Source of the DNA: Reyranella sp.
GTDB lineage: Bacteria; Pseudomonadota; Alphaproteobacteria; Reyranellales; Reyranellaceae
Reading direction: 5' to 3'
Assembly: GCA_030679805.1 (NCBI GenBank)
Contig: JAUXST010000488.1
Coordinates: 1 to 35,716 of the forward strand
Length of the DNA: 35,716 nucleotides
Positions 1-6,858 of this stretch are shown one piece after another. Every line of letters begins with the position of its first letter. Position 1 is the first letter of the stretch. Made by a program: the position numbers and the translations under genes. The notes below the pieces were generated by a model that was given only the letters and a program-made list of their open reading frames with translations, ran no database searches and had not been told where the DNA came from.

Positions 1-429
1 CGCGAACGGGCGCGGCTCGAGCAGGTCGAAGCCGAGAAACATATCGACCTGCACCTGTCGGGAATGTCGCGGCTCACCGGCATCGATTTCTCCAAATTCG
101 ACCTCGACACGCCGCTGCCGGAACTCAGCACCAACGGGCATCAGTCCTCGCTCGCCAAATGGATCGGCAAGACACCGCGCTCGATCGTGCAGAGCTACGC
201 CAGGAAGGCCGGCATCGACTTCACGGGTACCGCCGATCATGTCGCGGGCATGATGCAGGACCTCATGGAAGAGGTGGGCGGCGACGGCTTTCTCATCTTC
301 AACAGCTACTTCGACCGGCGCTACGTCATGGAAGTGTGCGACGGGCTGGTGCCGGAGCTGCAGCGCCGCGGCCTCACGCGAAAGGCCTATGCGCACAAGA
401 CCTTCCGCGAAAACCTGCTGGAGTTCTAG
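1..429 (+). CDS. LLM-class flavin-dependent monooxygenase, C-terminal fragment (5' end outside window)
   Basis: The reading frame is open from the first base and ends with TAG at 427-429, so only about the last 142 residues are present. They resemble the C-terminus of the bacterial luciferase-like, FMN-dependent monooxygenases of the NtaA/SnaA/DszA group: 'PRSIVQSYARKAGIDFTGTA', then 'VGGDGFLI', then 'YFDRRYVMEVCDGLVPELQ', and the closing 'RKAYAHKTFRENLLEF'. Members oxidise small organic substrates with FMNH2 supplied by a separate reductase; the substrate cannot be read from this fragment. An internal ATG at 64 is not the start, because conserved sequence continues upstream to the window edge. 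The next gene begins 2 bases after the stop, so the two are probably co-transcribed. Confidence 0.85.
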   Translation, partial: RERARLEQVEAEKHIDLHLSGMSRLTGIDFSKFDLDTPLPELSTNGHQSSLAKWIGKTPRSIVQSYARKAGIDFTGTADHVAGMMQDLMEEVGGDGFLIFNSYFDRRYVMEVCDGLVPELQRRGLTRKAYAHKTFRENLLEF

Positions 430-431
430 CC

Positions 432-1334
432 ATGACCGACAGCAAGGGCGGCGAAGTGGGCGGCAGCATTCGTGCCCGCCTGCCCTACCTGCCGATCCAC
501 AAGCGGCCGCCGCTGAAACTTCCCGGCGATGCCCGCGTGGCGGTGTGGACGATCGTCAATGTCGAGAACTGGAGCCCGACCGGTGCGATGCCGCGCGCCG
601 TGCTGCCGCCGCCGATGGGACAGCCGCTGCTGCCCGACGTGCCGAACTGGGCCTGGCACGAGTACGGCATGCGCGTGGGCTTCTGGCGCTTTCTCGAAGT
701 CCTGGGCAGCCGCAAGCTCAAGGCGACCTTTGCCGTAAACGGCACGGCCTGCTCGCTCTATCGCGAGGCCTGCGAGGCGGCGCGCGATGCCGGCTGGGAT
801 TTCATGGGCCACGGCTTCGTGCAGAAACCCATGCACCGGGTCGAGGACCAGCGCGCCGCCATCGCCGACACCATCGCGGCGATCAAGGACTTCACCGGCA
901 AGCCACCGCGCGGCTGGGAGAGTCCCGGTCTCACCGAGACCGACGAGACGCTCGACCTGCTGGCCGAGGCCGGCATTGAATATGTCGCCGATTGGGTGCT
1001 CGACGAGCAGCCCGTTTCGCTGAAAACGCGGGCCGGCGAGATCGTCTCGGTGCCCTACACCGTCGAGATCAACGACGTCGTCATCAGCGCCGTCCAGCAG
1101 CAGCCTTCGGACGAGATCCTACGCCGCGGCCGCGACCACTTCGACCGGCTCTATCTCGACGGCGCAAAAGCGCCACGCGTGATGGCGATCTCGATCCATC
1201 CCTACCTCACCGGCGTGCCGCACCGGATCAAATATCTGGAGATGCTCTACGATTACATTCTCGGCCACACCGGCGTGGTGATGTGGACCGGTGCCGAGAT
1301 CCTCGATTGGTATCGCACGCAACCGCGGGCCTGA
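432..1334 (+). CDS. Polysaccharide deacetylase family protein (PuuE/allantoinase-like NodB fold)
   Basis: A 300-aa protein. The start is ATG 432, preceded by GGAG at 420-423 inside the end of the upstream gene, so translation is probably coupled. The fold is recognisable by 'VAVWTIVNVENWSP' near the N-terminus (where classical NodB deacetylases have their Asp-Asp motif), 'WHEYGMRVGFWRFLEVL', 'LKATFAVNG', 'DFMGHGFVQKPMH', 'RGWESPGLTETDETLDLLAE' and 'ISIHPYLTGVPHRIKYLE'. The Asp-Asp motif is replaced by Asn-Val-Glu, as in the PuuE-like branch, which acts on small amides or cyclic ureides rather than on chitin. No signal peptide is visible, which supports a cytoplasmic catabolic role. Pairing with a flavin monooxygenase suggests a pathway for a nitrogen-containing organic compound, but the substrate is unknown. 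Confidence 0.85.
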   Translation: MTDSKGGEVGGSIRARLPYLPIHKRPPLKLPGDARVAVWTIVNVENWSPTGAMPRAVLPPPMGQPLLPDVPNWAWHEYGMRVGFWRFLEVLGSRKLKATFAVNGTACSLYREACEAARDAGWDFMGHGFVQKPMHRVEDQRAAIADTIAAIKDFTGKPPRGWESPGLTETDETLDLLAEAGIEYVADWVLDEQPVSLKTRAGEIVSVPYTVEINDVVISAVQQQPSDEILRRGRDHFDRLYLDGAKAPRVMAISIHPYLTGVPHRIKYLEMLYDYILGHTGVVMWTGAEILDWYRTQPRA

Positions 1335-1355
1335 TCCAATTCTTCCCCCGTCTGC

Positions 1356-2033
1356 CTAATCGAGCGTCAGGGTGTTGCGCACATTGTCGATCGCCCAGCC
1401 GTTGAGCCGGCGCAGGACGCTCTGCCCCAGCAGCACCCGGCTGTTGGGCGCGCTGACGGTGGCGACGACATTTTCCATGACCTTGTCGCCGATCTGCAGG
1501 GTCCGCAGCCGGAACACGCGCTGCTGCACACCCTTGCCGTCGGCCAGGATATAGCGGCGCTGCCCCAGCCCGTCGTCGTCGGTCAGGCTGCCGTTGCGGC
1601 GCAGTTCGTCGGCGACTTCCTGCGGGATCTGCAGGTTGCTGGCGCCCGAATCGAGGATCGCGAATTGCTTGACGGTGCCGTTCAGCACGACCGGCGCCAC
1701 GAAAATGCCGCCTGCCCGCGCGAGCTGCACCGTGGTCCTGGGCGGGGTGGCCGCCGTTGCGGTGGGGCACGGACGCCAAGCATCGGCCGCGGCCTGCGCG
1801 TCCGGGCAGAAATTCATCTGCATCAGCCGCTTGGCGTAAGTGTCCCGCTGCTCGCAGGCGGCTACCGCCGCCAGCGCCGTGGCGGCCGGGCTGCGGCAGG
1901 TCTCGTTATTGGAACGCCAAGCGGCAATGACCTGTTGCGGCGCGCCGCCCGAATCCTGGGCAGCGGCCCGGTCAGACAGTACAGCGCCCGACAGCACGGC
2001 AATCGACGCGAGCAGGCTCAGCGTGCTGCGCAA
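1356..2033 (-). CDS. Exported retropepsin-like aspartic protease (clan AA, TIGR02281-like)
   Basis: A 225-aa protein with a typical Sec signal peptide (residues 1-26, ending RAAAQ), a middle region with four cysteines (about 46, 60, 76 and 89), and a retropepsin-like domain from about residue 105. The active-site motif 'ILDSGASNLQIP' places the catalytic Asp at 128. 'VLLGQSVLRRLNGWAIDN' is the second conserved block of this family. Such proteins are periplasmic and probably act as homodimers; substrates are mostly unknown. The start is unusual: TTG at 2033, only 6 bases after the stop of the upstream gene and in the same frame, with a weak ribosome site (GAAGAAG). No ATG gives a signal peptide. 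It is probably translated by coupling as the last gene of the operon starting near 6716. It converges with the deacetylase gene across a 21-bp gap. Confidence 0.8.
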   Translation of the reverse strand: MRSTLSLLASIAVLSGAVLSDRAAAQDSGGAPQQVIAAWRSNNETCRSPAATALAAVAACEQRDTYAKRLMQMNFCPDAQAAADAWRPCPTATAATPPRTTVQLARAGGIFVAPVVLNGTVKQFAILDSGASNLQIPQEVADELRRNGSLTDDDGLGQRRYILADGKGVQQRVFRLRTLQIGDKVMENVVATVSAPNSRVLLGQSVLRRLNGWAIDNVRNTLTLD

Positions 2034-2039
2034 GTGCCG

Positions 2040-2591
2040 TTACTTCTTCGCGCCCGGCAGAAAATCGTCGAGCGGCACGCCGAAGCTGTTGAGCGCCCAC
2101 GAGACGAGATTGTACTGGCCGATGGTGAAGACCACGTCCATGAGCTGCTCGGTCGAATACTTCTTGGCAAGCACCGCCCAGGTCGTGTCGGAAACGACAG
2201 AGTTCTCGTAGAGATCGTCGGCGGCCTGCATCAGCGCCGCCTCATGCTCGCTCCAGGCGCCCTTGGGGCCCTTCTTGATGTTCTCGACGTCGGCATCGGT
2301 GACGCCGCCTTTCTTGGCGATCAGCTCGTGCTGGGCGAATTCGTACTCGGCCTGGTTCAGCCAGCCGATCCTGAGAATCAAGAACTCGCGGTCGCGGAAC
2401 GGCAGGGTCTGCTTGCCCAGCACGTGACCGGCAAACGGCGTCCAGCGCTTCACCAGCTTGGGGTGGTGGGCCAGCACCTTGAAGATGTTGAAGATCTGGC
2501 CGTTCATCGCGTTCTTCTCGACGGTCTCGCGATCCTCGGGGGCCATGGTGGCGAGATCGCGCATCGGAATGCGCTGCTTGCGCTGGATCAT
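2040..2591 (-). CDS. Carboxymuconolactone decarboxylase (CMD/AhpD-like) family protein
   Basis: A 183-aa protein. ATG 2591 is preceded by AGGGAGG with a 7-base spacer. The sequence follows the CMD family: 'MNGQIFNIFKVLAHHPKLVK', 'RDREFLILRIGWLNQAEYEF', 'AQHELIAKKGG', and a long helical C-terminal half. The peroxidase-type Cys-x-x-Cys of AhpD is absent; the position often occupied by Cys reads Leu-Asn here, while the Glu and His of the 'EYEFAQHE' block are kept. An AhpD-style thiol peroxidase role is therefore unlikely. It may be a decarboxylase-like or isomerase-like enzyme of aromatic or sugar-acid breakdown. It lies 24 bp downstream of the RraA-like gene, within the catabolic operon. Family assignment is firm; reaction unknown. 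Confidence 0.88.
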   Translation of the reverse strand: MIQRKQRIPMRDLATMAPEDRETVEKNAMNGQIFNIFKVLAHHPKLVKRWTPFAGHVLGKQTLPFRDREFLILRIGWLNQAEYEFAQHELIAKKGGVTDADVENIKKGPKGAWSEHEAALMQAADDLYENSVVSDTTWAVLAKKYSTEQLMDVVFTIGQYNLVSWALNSFGVPLDDFLPGAKK

Positions 2592-2615
2592 CGTGTTTCC
2601 TCCCTTTTGCTGAAA

Positions 2616-3335
2616 CTACCGCCCCTTGGCTTTCCGCCAGGCCGCGAAACCGGCCAGGGTTTTGTCGTCGGTGGCGGGATAGAGACCGAAGATGCCGCGG
2701 CCCTTGCGGACTTCCTCGGTGACGAAATCCTCGAAGGCCGTCATCTCGAAGGCTTCCTCCGCGATCTCGTCGGCGAGATGGGCCGGAATGACGATGACGC
2801 CGTCGCTGTCACCCAGGATCACGTCGCCGGGAAAGACCGGGGCATCACCACAGCCGATCGGCACATTGATGTCGATCGCCTGATGGAGCGTGAGGTTGGT
2901 GGGCGCGCTGGGGCGGTGATGGTAGGCGGGAAAGCCCAGCTTGCCGATCTCGGCCGAATCGCGGAAACCGCCGTCGGTAACGACGCCCGCCACGCCACGC
3001 TTCATGAGGCGCGTCACCAGGATGGCCCCCGCTGAGGCCGCCCGCGCGTCCTTGCGGCTGTCCATCACCAGCACGGCGCCGGGCGGGCAATCCTCGATCG
3101 CCTTCCGCTGCGGATGGCTGCGGTCGCGGAACACCGTGAGCTGGTTCAGGTCCTCGCGCGCCGGGATGTAGCGGAGCGTGAACGCCTCGCCGACCAGTAC
3201 GGGCTGATCGGGCGACAGCGGATGGACGTCCTGGATGAACTGGGTGCGGAAGCCGCGCTTGAACAACGCGGTGGCGACGGTGGCGGTGCTGATGGCTTTC
3301 AGCTTGGCGCGGGTCGCCGGTTTGAGCACCGTCAT
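2616..3335 (-). CDS. RraA family protein (HMG/CHA aldolase-like)
   Basis: A 239-aa protein starting at ATG 3335, with GGGGAG just upstream. Key family blocks are 'SDGVIVIPAHLADEIAEEA' near the C-terminus, 'GAILVTRLMKRGVAGVVTDG' and 'GGFRDSAEIGKLGFPAY' in the centre (the G-x-R-D signature at 'DGGFRD'), and 'GCGDAPVFPGDVILGDSDG'. The family contains RNase E regulators and divalent-metal-dependent 4-hydroxy-4-methyl-2-oxoglutarate/4-carboxy-4-hydroxy-2-oxoadipate aldolases. It is longer than the about 160-aa RNase E regulator and resembles the stand-alone enzymes found beside sugar-acid dehydratases, so an aldolase or oxaloacetate decarboxylase-like activity on the dehydrated acid is plausible. 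It sits between aroA (31 bp) and the CMD gene (24 bp). Longer upstream starts would overlap aroA and are not needed. Confidence 0.87.
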   Translation of the reverse strand: MTVLKPATRAKLKAISTATVATALFKRGFRTQFIQDVHPLSPDQPVLVGEAFTLRYIPAREDLNQLTVFRDRSHPQRKAIEDCPPGAVLVMDSRKDARAASAGAILVTRLMKRGVAGVVTDGGFRDSAEIGKLGFPAYHHRPSAPTNLTLHQAIDINVPIGCGDAPVFPGDVILGDSDGVIVIPAHLADEIAEEAFEMTAFEDFVTEEVRKGRGIFGLYPATDDKTLAGFAAWRKAKGR

Positions 3336-3366
3336 GATTTCACTCCCCTTCTCATCGTCACTGCCG

Positions 3367-4632
3367 CTACGCCAGCAGGTCGCTTCCGGAAAGCGCCCGG
3401 CCGGTCTTTGCCTCCAGGATGATGGCTCCGAGGCCGGCGAGCTTGGCGAAAAAGTTGGGAAAAGTCTTGCGTACGCAGTCAGGCTTGCGCAGCCGGATTC
3501 CGGGTACGCGCAGGCCAAGCATGCCAAAGCACATGGCGATGCGGTGATCGTTGTAGGTCTCGATCTCGGCGCCGTTCAGCGGGCCGGGATGGACGGTGAG
3601 CGTGTCGCCGGTCTCTTCAACGCGCGCGCCGCATTTGGTGAGTTCGGTGCGGAGCGCCATGACACGCTCGCATTCCTGGACCCTGAGGCGCCCAAGATCG
3701 GTGAATTGCGTCGCCGTCGGCGCAAAAGGCGCGAGCACGATTGCGGTCATGATGCTGTCCGCCAAGTCGAACCGGCGCGAATAGGCCGGGCGCCACTCCC
3801 GCTGCACGATCAGGTCGAGGAATTTCTGATCGGCCTGCATGCCGCTCCTGGGAACGGGCATGACCGTGACGTGGCAACCGGCTTCGCGCAGAAGCCAATC
3901 CGCTCCCCAGAAGTAGCTAGCGCCTGACGCATCCGCCTCGATGTCGTAGACGCCACGGTTGGACGGAAAGTCAGCCACCAGACGTCGCGTCATATCGACA
4001 TAGGGCAGCTCGTCCTCGTTGGCGCCCGTGACACCGACCGTCCAGCCACCGACGTCGGCGCAGAGGAGCAACGCCGAGGCAAACTGCGAGCTTTCCCCGA
4101 CACTGACGCTGCACGTCGCGCCCGGGCGCGGGCCGGTGCCGTGAACGACGGCGGGCAGCCGGTCGTTGGGCGTATCGACCCGATAACCCAGCTCGCGCAA
4201 TGCCTTGACCAGGGCGGCTTGCGGTCGCTCGTGCATGCGGGCGATGCCGCTCACCCGGAAGCTGCCATGGCCGAGGCACAACAGAGGCGGCAGGAAGCGC
4301 GCGGCCGTGCCGGCATTCTCGACGAAGAGTTCGAGCGGTCGCTCGGGCGTGCCGGCGTTGGGGATCCTGCCGCCGCCCCCATCGACCGTGAGGGTGCGGT
4401 TCGCCGGCTCGGCCGGGTCCTCCGTCACCCGGATGCCGAACCCCAGCCGTTCGAGGCATTCGACCATCGCCTGCGTATCCTCGCTCCACAAGGCACCACG
4501 CAGAACCACGGGGCCGCTTGCAAGGGCGGCAAGGACCAGAGCACGATTGGTCAGGCTCTTGGAGCCCGGCAGGACGACCGTCGCATCCATCCGTCGAGCG
4601 GGCGGAACGATCTCGATGAGGTCAGGCAGCAT
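3367..4632 (-). CDS. aroA: 3-phosphoshikimate 1-carboxyvinyltransferase (EPSP synthase), divergent form
   Basis: A 421-aa protein beginning at ATG 4632. EPSP synthase joins shikimate-3-phosphate and PEP in the shikimate pathway. Visible motifs: 'LPGSKSLTNRAL' (Lys25, Arg30), 'ENAGTAARFLPP' (residues 105-116), 'VGESSQFASALLL', 'DELPYVDMTRRL', 'DLADSIM' with the catalytic Asp292, 'RVQECERVMALRTEL' with Glu320, 'TYNDHRIAM' with His363, and 'RKTFPNFFAKL' near the C-terminus. Compared with the E. coli enzyme, the residue after the NAGTA-x-R block is Phe instead of Pro, and the Lys of the 'VKETDR' block is Gln. It is also unlike the CP4-type (class II) enzyme usual in alphaproteobacteria. It lies 17 bp after an IlvD-type dehydratase and 31 bp before rraA, an odd place for a housekeeping aroA, so it may be a transferred paralogue. 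An open frame runs upstream, but only as the shadow of the dehydratase gene. Confidence 0.88.
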   Translation of the reverse strand: MLPDLIEIVPPARRMDATVVLPGSKSLTNRALVLAALASGPVVLRGALWSEDTQAMVECLERLGFGIRVTEDPAEPANRTLTVDGGGGRIPNAGTPERPLELFVENAGTAARFLPPLLCLGHGSFRVSGIARMHERPQAALVKALRELGYRVDTPNDRLPAVVHGTGPRPGATCSVSVGESSQFASALLLCADVGGWTVGVTGANEDELPYVDMTRRLVADFPSNRGVYDIEADASGASYFWGADWLLREAGCHVTVMPVPRSGMQADQKFLDLIVQREWRPAYSRRFDLADSIMTAIVLAPFAPTATQFTDLGRLRVQECERVMALRTELTKCGARVEETGDTLTVHPGPLNGAEIETYNDHRIAMCFGMLGLRVPGIRLRKPDCVRKTFPNFFAKLAGLGAIILEAKTGRALSGSDLLA

Positions 4633-4649
4633 GAAGCGGCTGGACCGGC

Positions 4650-6392
4650 TCAGTAAATCGACGGTTCGGCCACCGGGGCGCCGAACGACGTTTCGAGGAA
4701 GTCGAAGTCGCAGCCCTCGTTGGCCTGCTTGATGTGGCGGGTGAACATCCAGCCGTAGCCACGTTCGTAGCGCGGTTCGGGCTTCTTCCAGGCGGCGCGG
4801 CGCCGGGCCAGCTCCTCGTCCGACACGTTCATGTCGATAGTGCGCTTGTCGACATCGAGCGAGATCATGTCGCCGGTGCGCACCAGCGCCAGCGGCCCGC
4901 CGACGTAGGACTCCGGCGAGACGTGCAGGATGCAGGCGCCGTAGCTGGTGCCGCTCATGCGGCTGTCGGAGAGCCGCACCATGTCGCGCACGCCCTGCTT
5001 CACCAGCTTCTTCGGGATCGGCAGCATGCCCCACTCCGGCATGCCCGGGCCGCCCTGCGGGCCGGCGTTGCGCAGGATCAGCACCGTGTCTTCCGTGACG
5101 TCGAGATCGTCGCGGTCGATCGCCTCCTTCATCGACGGATAGTCGTCGAACACCAGCGCCGGGCCGGTATGCTTCAGGAATTTCGGCGCACAAGCCGAAG
5201 GTTTGATCACACAGCCGTCGGGCGCCAGGTTGCCCTTCAGCACCGCGAGCGCGCCTTCCTTGTAGATCGCGTTCGCCGGTGTGCGGATGACGTCGTCGTT
5301 ATAGATCTCGGCGCCGGCGACGTTCTCGCCCACCGTCTTGCCGGTGACGGTCATCGTGTCGAGATGCAGGTGACCCCGGATCTGCTCCATCAGGCCGGGC
5401 AGGCCGCCGGCATAGAAGAAATCCTCCATCAGATATTTGTCGCCGCTCGGGCGGATGTTGGCGATGACGGGCACCTTGCGGCTGGCGCGCTCGAAATCGT
5501 CGAGGCCGACGTCCTGGCCGGCGCGGCGTGCCATTGCGATCAGGTGGATGATGGCGTTGGTCGAGCAGCCTACGGCCATGGCCACGGTGATGGCGTTCAG
5601 GAACGCCTCCCTGGTCAGAATCTTCTTTGGCGTGAGATCCTCCCACACCATCTCGACGATGCGGCGGCCCGACTCGGCGCTCATGCGGATATGGTTGGCA
5701 TCGGCCGCCGGGATAGACGAGGCGCCCGGCAAGGTCATGCCCAGCGTCTCGGCCATCGCCATCATGGTGGCGGCCGTGCCCATGGTCATGCAGGTGCCGT
5801 AGCTCCGCGCAATGCCCGCTTCGACATCGACCCAGTCGTCGTCGGAGATCTTTCCCGCGCGCCTTTCATCCCAGTACTTCCAGGCATCGGATCCCGAGCC
5901 CAGCACCTTGCCCTTCCAGTTGCCGCGCAGCATCGGCCCGGCCGGCAGGTAGATCGCGGGCAGGCCCATGCTGATGGCGCCCAGCAGCAACGCGGGCGTG
6001 GTCTTGTCGCAGCCGCCCATCAGCACAACCCCGTCCACAGGATGCCCGCGCAACAACTCCTCGGCGTCCATCGCCAGCAGGTTGCGGTAGAGCATGGTGG
6101 TGGGCTTGAGGAAGCTCTCCGACAGCGACAGCGCCGGCAGCTCCATCGGGAAGCCGCCGGCCTGCAGGATGCCGCGCTTCACGTCGTCGACGCGGCTCTT
6201 GAAATGCATGTGGCAGGGCTGGGCGTCCGACCACGTGTTCAGGATGGCGATGACCGGCCGGCCGGCCCATTCTTCCGGCGCGTAGCCCATCTGCATGGCC
6301 CGCGAGCGGTGGCCGAAGGCGCGCAGGTCGTCTGGCGCGAACCAGCGCGCACTGCGCAGCTCAGCAGGTTTCTTTCTCTTGGTGCCGGTCAT
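4650..6392 (-). CDS. IlvD/Edd family sugar-acid dehydratase (L-arabinonate/xylonate dehydratase-like)
   Basis: A 580-aa protein. ATG 6392 is chosen over an in-frame GTG at 6410 because GGAGGG lies 7 bases before it. IlvD/Edd enzymes remove water from 2,3-dihydroxy acids using an Fe-S cluster and Mg2+. Candidate cluster cysteines are Cys60 ('NTWSDAQPCHMHF'), Cys128 ('GGCDKTTPALLLGA') and Cys201 ('YGTCMTMGTAATM'). Lys130 is the lysine that is carbamylated in related enzymes, and 'SDSRMSGTSYG' carries the catalytic serine. These positions and 'GGCDKTTP' match the pentonate/aldonate dehydratase branch better than branched-chain IlvD. The substrate is therefore probably a sugar acid giving a 2-keto-3-deoxy acid, which the neighbouring RraA-like protein could cleave; that is inference. 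It leads the operon after a small 65-aa gene. Confidence 0.92.
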   Translation of the reverse strand: MTGTKRKKPAELRSARWFAPDDLRAFGHRSRAMQMGYAPEEWAGRPVIAILNTWSDAQPCHMHFKSRVDDVKRGILQAGGFPMELPALSLSESFLKPTTMLYRNLLAMDAEELLRGHPVDGVVLMGGCDKTTPALLLGAISMGLPAIYLPAGPMLRGNWKGKVLGSGSDAWKYWDERRAGKISDDDWVDVEAGIARSYGTCMTMGTAATMMAMAETLGMTLPGASSIPAADANHIRMSAESGRRIVEMVWEDLTPKKILTREAFLNAITVAMAVGCSTNAIIHLIAMARRAGQDVGLDDFERASRKVPVIANIRPSGDKYLMEDFFYAGGLPGLMEQIRGHLHLDTMTVTGKTVGENVAGAEIYNDDVIRTPANAIYKEGALAVLKGNLAPDGCVIKPSACAPKFLKHTGPALVFDDYPSMKEAIDRDDLDVTEDTVLILRNAGPQGGPGMPEWGMLPIPKKLVKQGVRDMVRLSDSRMSGTSYGACILHVSPESYVGGPLALVRTGDMISLDVDKRTIDMNVSDEELARRRAAWKKPEPRYERGYGWMFTRHIKQANEGCDFDFLETSFGAPVAEPSIY

Positions 6393-6442
6393 TGGATCTC
6401 CCTCCGGCACCGAGGGAATACGTTAGCGCATCCGAGGTCAAG

Positions 6443-6640
6443 CTATGGGCGGGGCGCCTCGACCATCGGCGAGGGCTGCAGACGAGCGGCCGCCAGCTTG
6501 GCATGGCCGGGTGTCATGAACTGCACGCCGTCCAGCTCGAAAAACGGACGCGCGACCGCATGGAAGCGAAAGGCGTTGCCTTCCTTGAGGACGATGCCCG
6601 CGGGCTCGCCCCAGACTTCAACGACAAAGGGTTCGGGCAT
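6443..6640 (-). CDS. Conserved-looking small protein of unknown function (65 aa)
   Basis: A 65-aa frame starting with ATG 6640 (MPEPFVVEVWGEP...), with a good GGGAG ribosome site just upstream. The N-terminal half has alternating hydrophobic and charged residues suggesting a small beta-rich fold: 'FVVEVWGEPAGIVLKE', then 'FRFHAVARPFFELDG'. The tail is Ala/Pro-rich. I recall short proteins with this 'EVxGEPAGIV...FRFxA..R.FF.LDG' pattern in rhizobia-like genomes, but I cannot name a function. It ends 50 bp before the dehydratase start and is probably the first or second gene of that operon. A start at 6691 is possible but lacks an obvious ribosome site. Confidence 0.6.
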   Translation of the reverse strand: MPEPFVVEVWGEPAGIVLKEGNAFRFHAVARPFFELDGVQFMTPGHAKLAAARLQPSPMVEAPRP

Positions 6641-6656
6641 AGTGGTCTCCCTGGTC

Positions 6657-6716
6657 TTACCTGAGATGGTGCCACTCCAGCGATCCGGCAATGGTCGTGA
6701 CGATAAAAGCAGTCAT
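6657..6716 (-). CDS. Possible 19-codon leader ORF upstream of the dehydratase operon
   Basis: ATG 6716 is preceded by GAGGAAG with an 8-base spacer and opens a frame of 19 codons (M-T-A-F-I-V-T-T-I-A-G-S-L-E-W-H-H-L-R) ending in TAA at 6657-6659. The stop lies 16 bases before the start of the 65-aa gene. A well-placed ribosome site and close coupling suggest that it is translated, perhaps as a leader peptide, but a frame this short can arise by chance and I see no attenuator structure. Low confidence. Confidence 0.3.
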   Translation of the reverse strand: MTAFIVTTIAGSLEWHHLR

Positions 6717-6858
6717 TGGCGAATCTTCCTCGAGGCGCAGCAGAGACTGCGCGTGCGGCATCAATATGGCGGAAGTTTTTCTGAATATATCGTGATGCTC
6801 GATCTCAGAAGAATGTGACAGTCATGTTCAATCTTCCTAGTGTGACCTCGACGTGACC
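6717..6858. promoter_or_regulatory. Divergent control region between the dehydratase operon and the aldo/keto reductase gene
   Basis: This stretch separates leftward and rightward transcription and must hold promoters for both. It is more A/T-rich than its surroundings (runs such as 'tttttctgaatatatcgtg' at 6775-6793). Three copies of a TGTGAC/CGTGAC-like hexamer occur before the reductase start: TGTGAC at about 6816, TGTGAC at 6841 and CGTGAC at 6852. They could be binding sites, but spacing is irregular. I cannot assign -35/-10 boxes with confidence. Confidence 0.35.

Noticed and set aside
2040..2591. AhpD-type alkylhydroperoxidase function for the CMD-family protein.
   Set aside because: The Cys-x-x-Cys needed for that activity is missing.
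1665..3035. A rightward open frame of about 450 codons opposite the protease, CMD and RraA genes.
   Set aside because: It crosses three well-supported genes on the other strand and has no family resemblance.
4633..5193. Extending aroA upstream to about 608 codons.
   Set aside because: The added part lies wholly within the dehydratase gene in another frame, and EPSP synthase similarity begins right after ATG 4632.
4734..6818. A very long rightward open frame (about 690 codons) opposite the dehydratase gene.
   Set aside because: It is the antisense shadow of a GC-rich gene: its composition is dominated by Ala, Arg, His and Gly with no motif, and it has no ribosome site.
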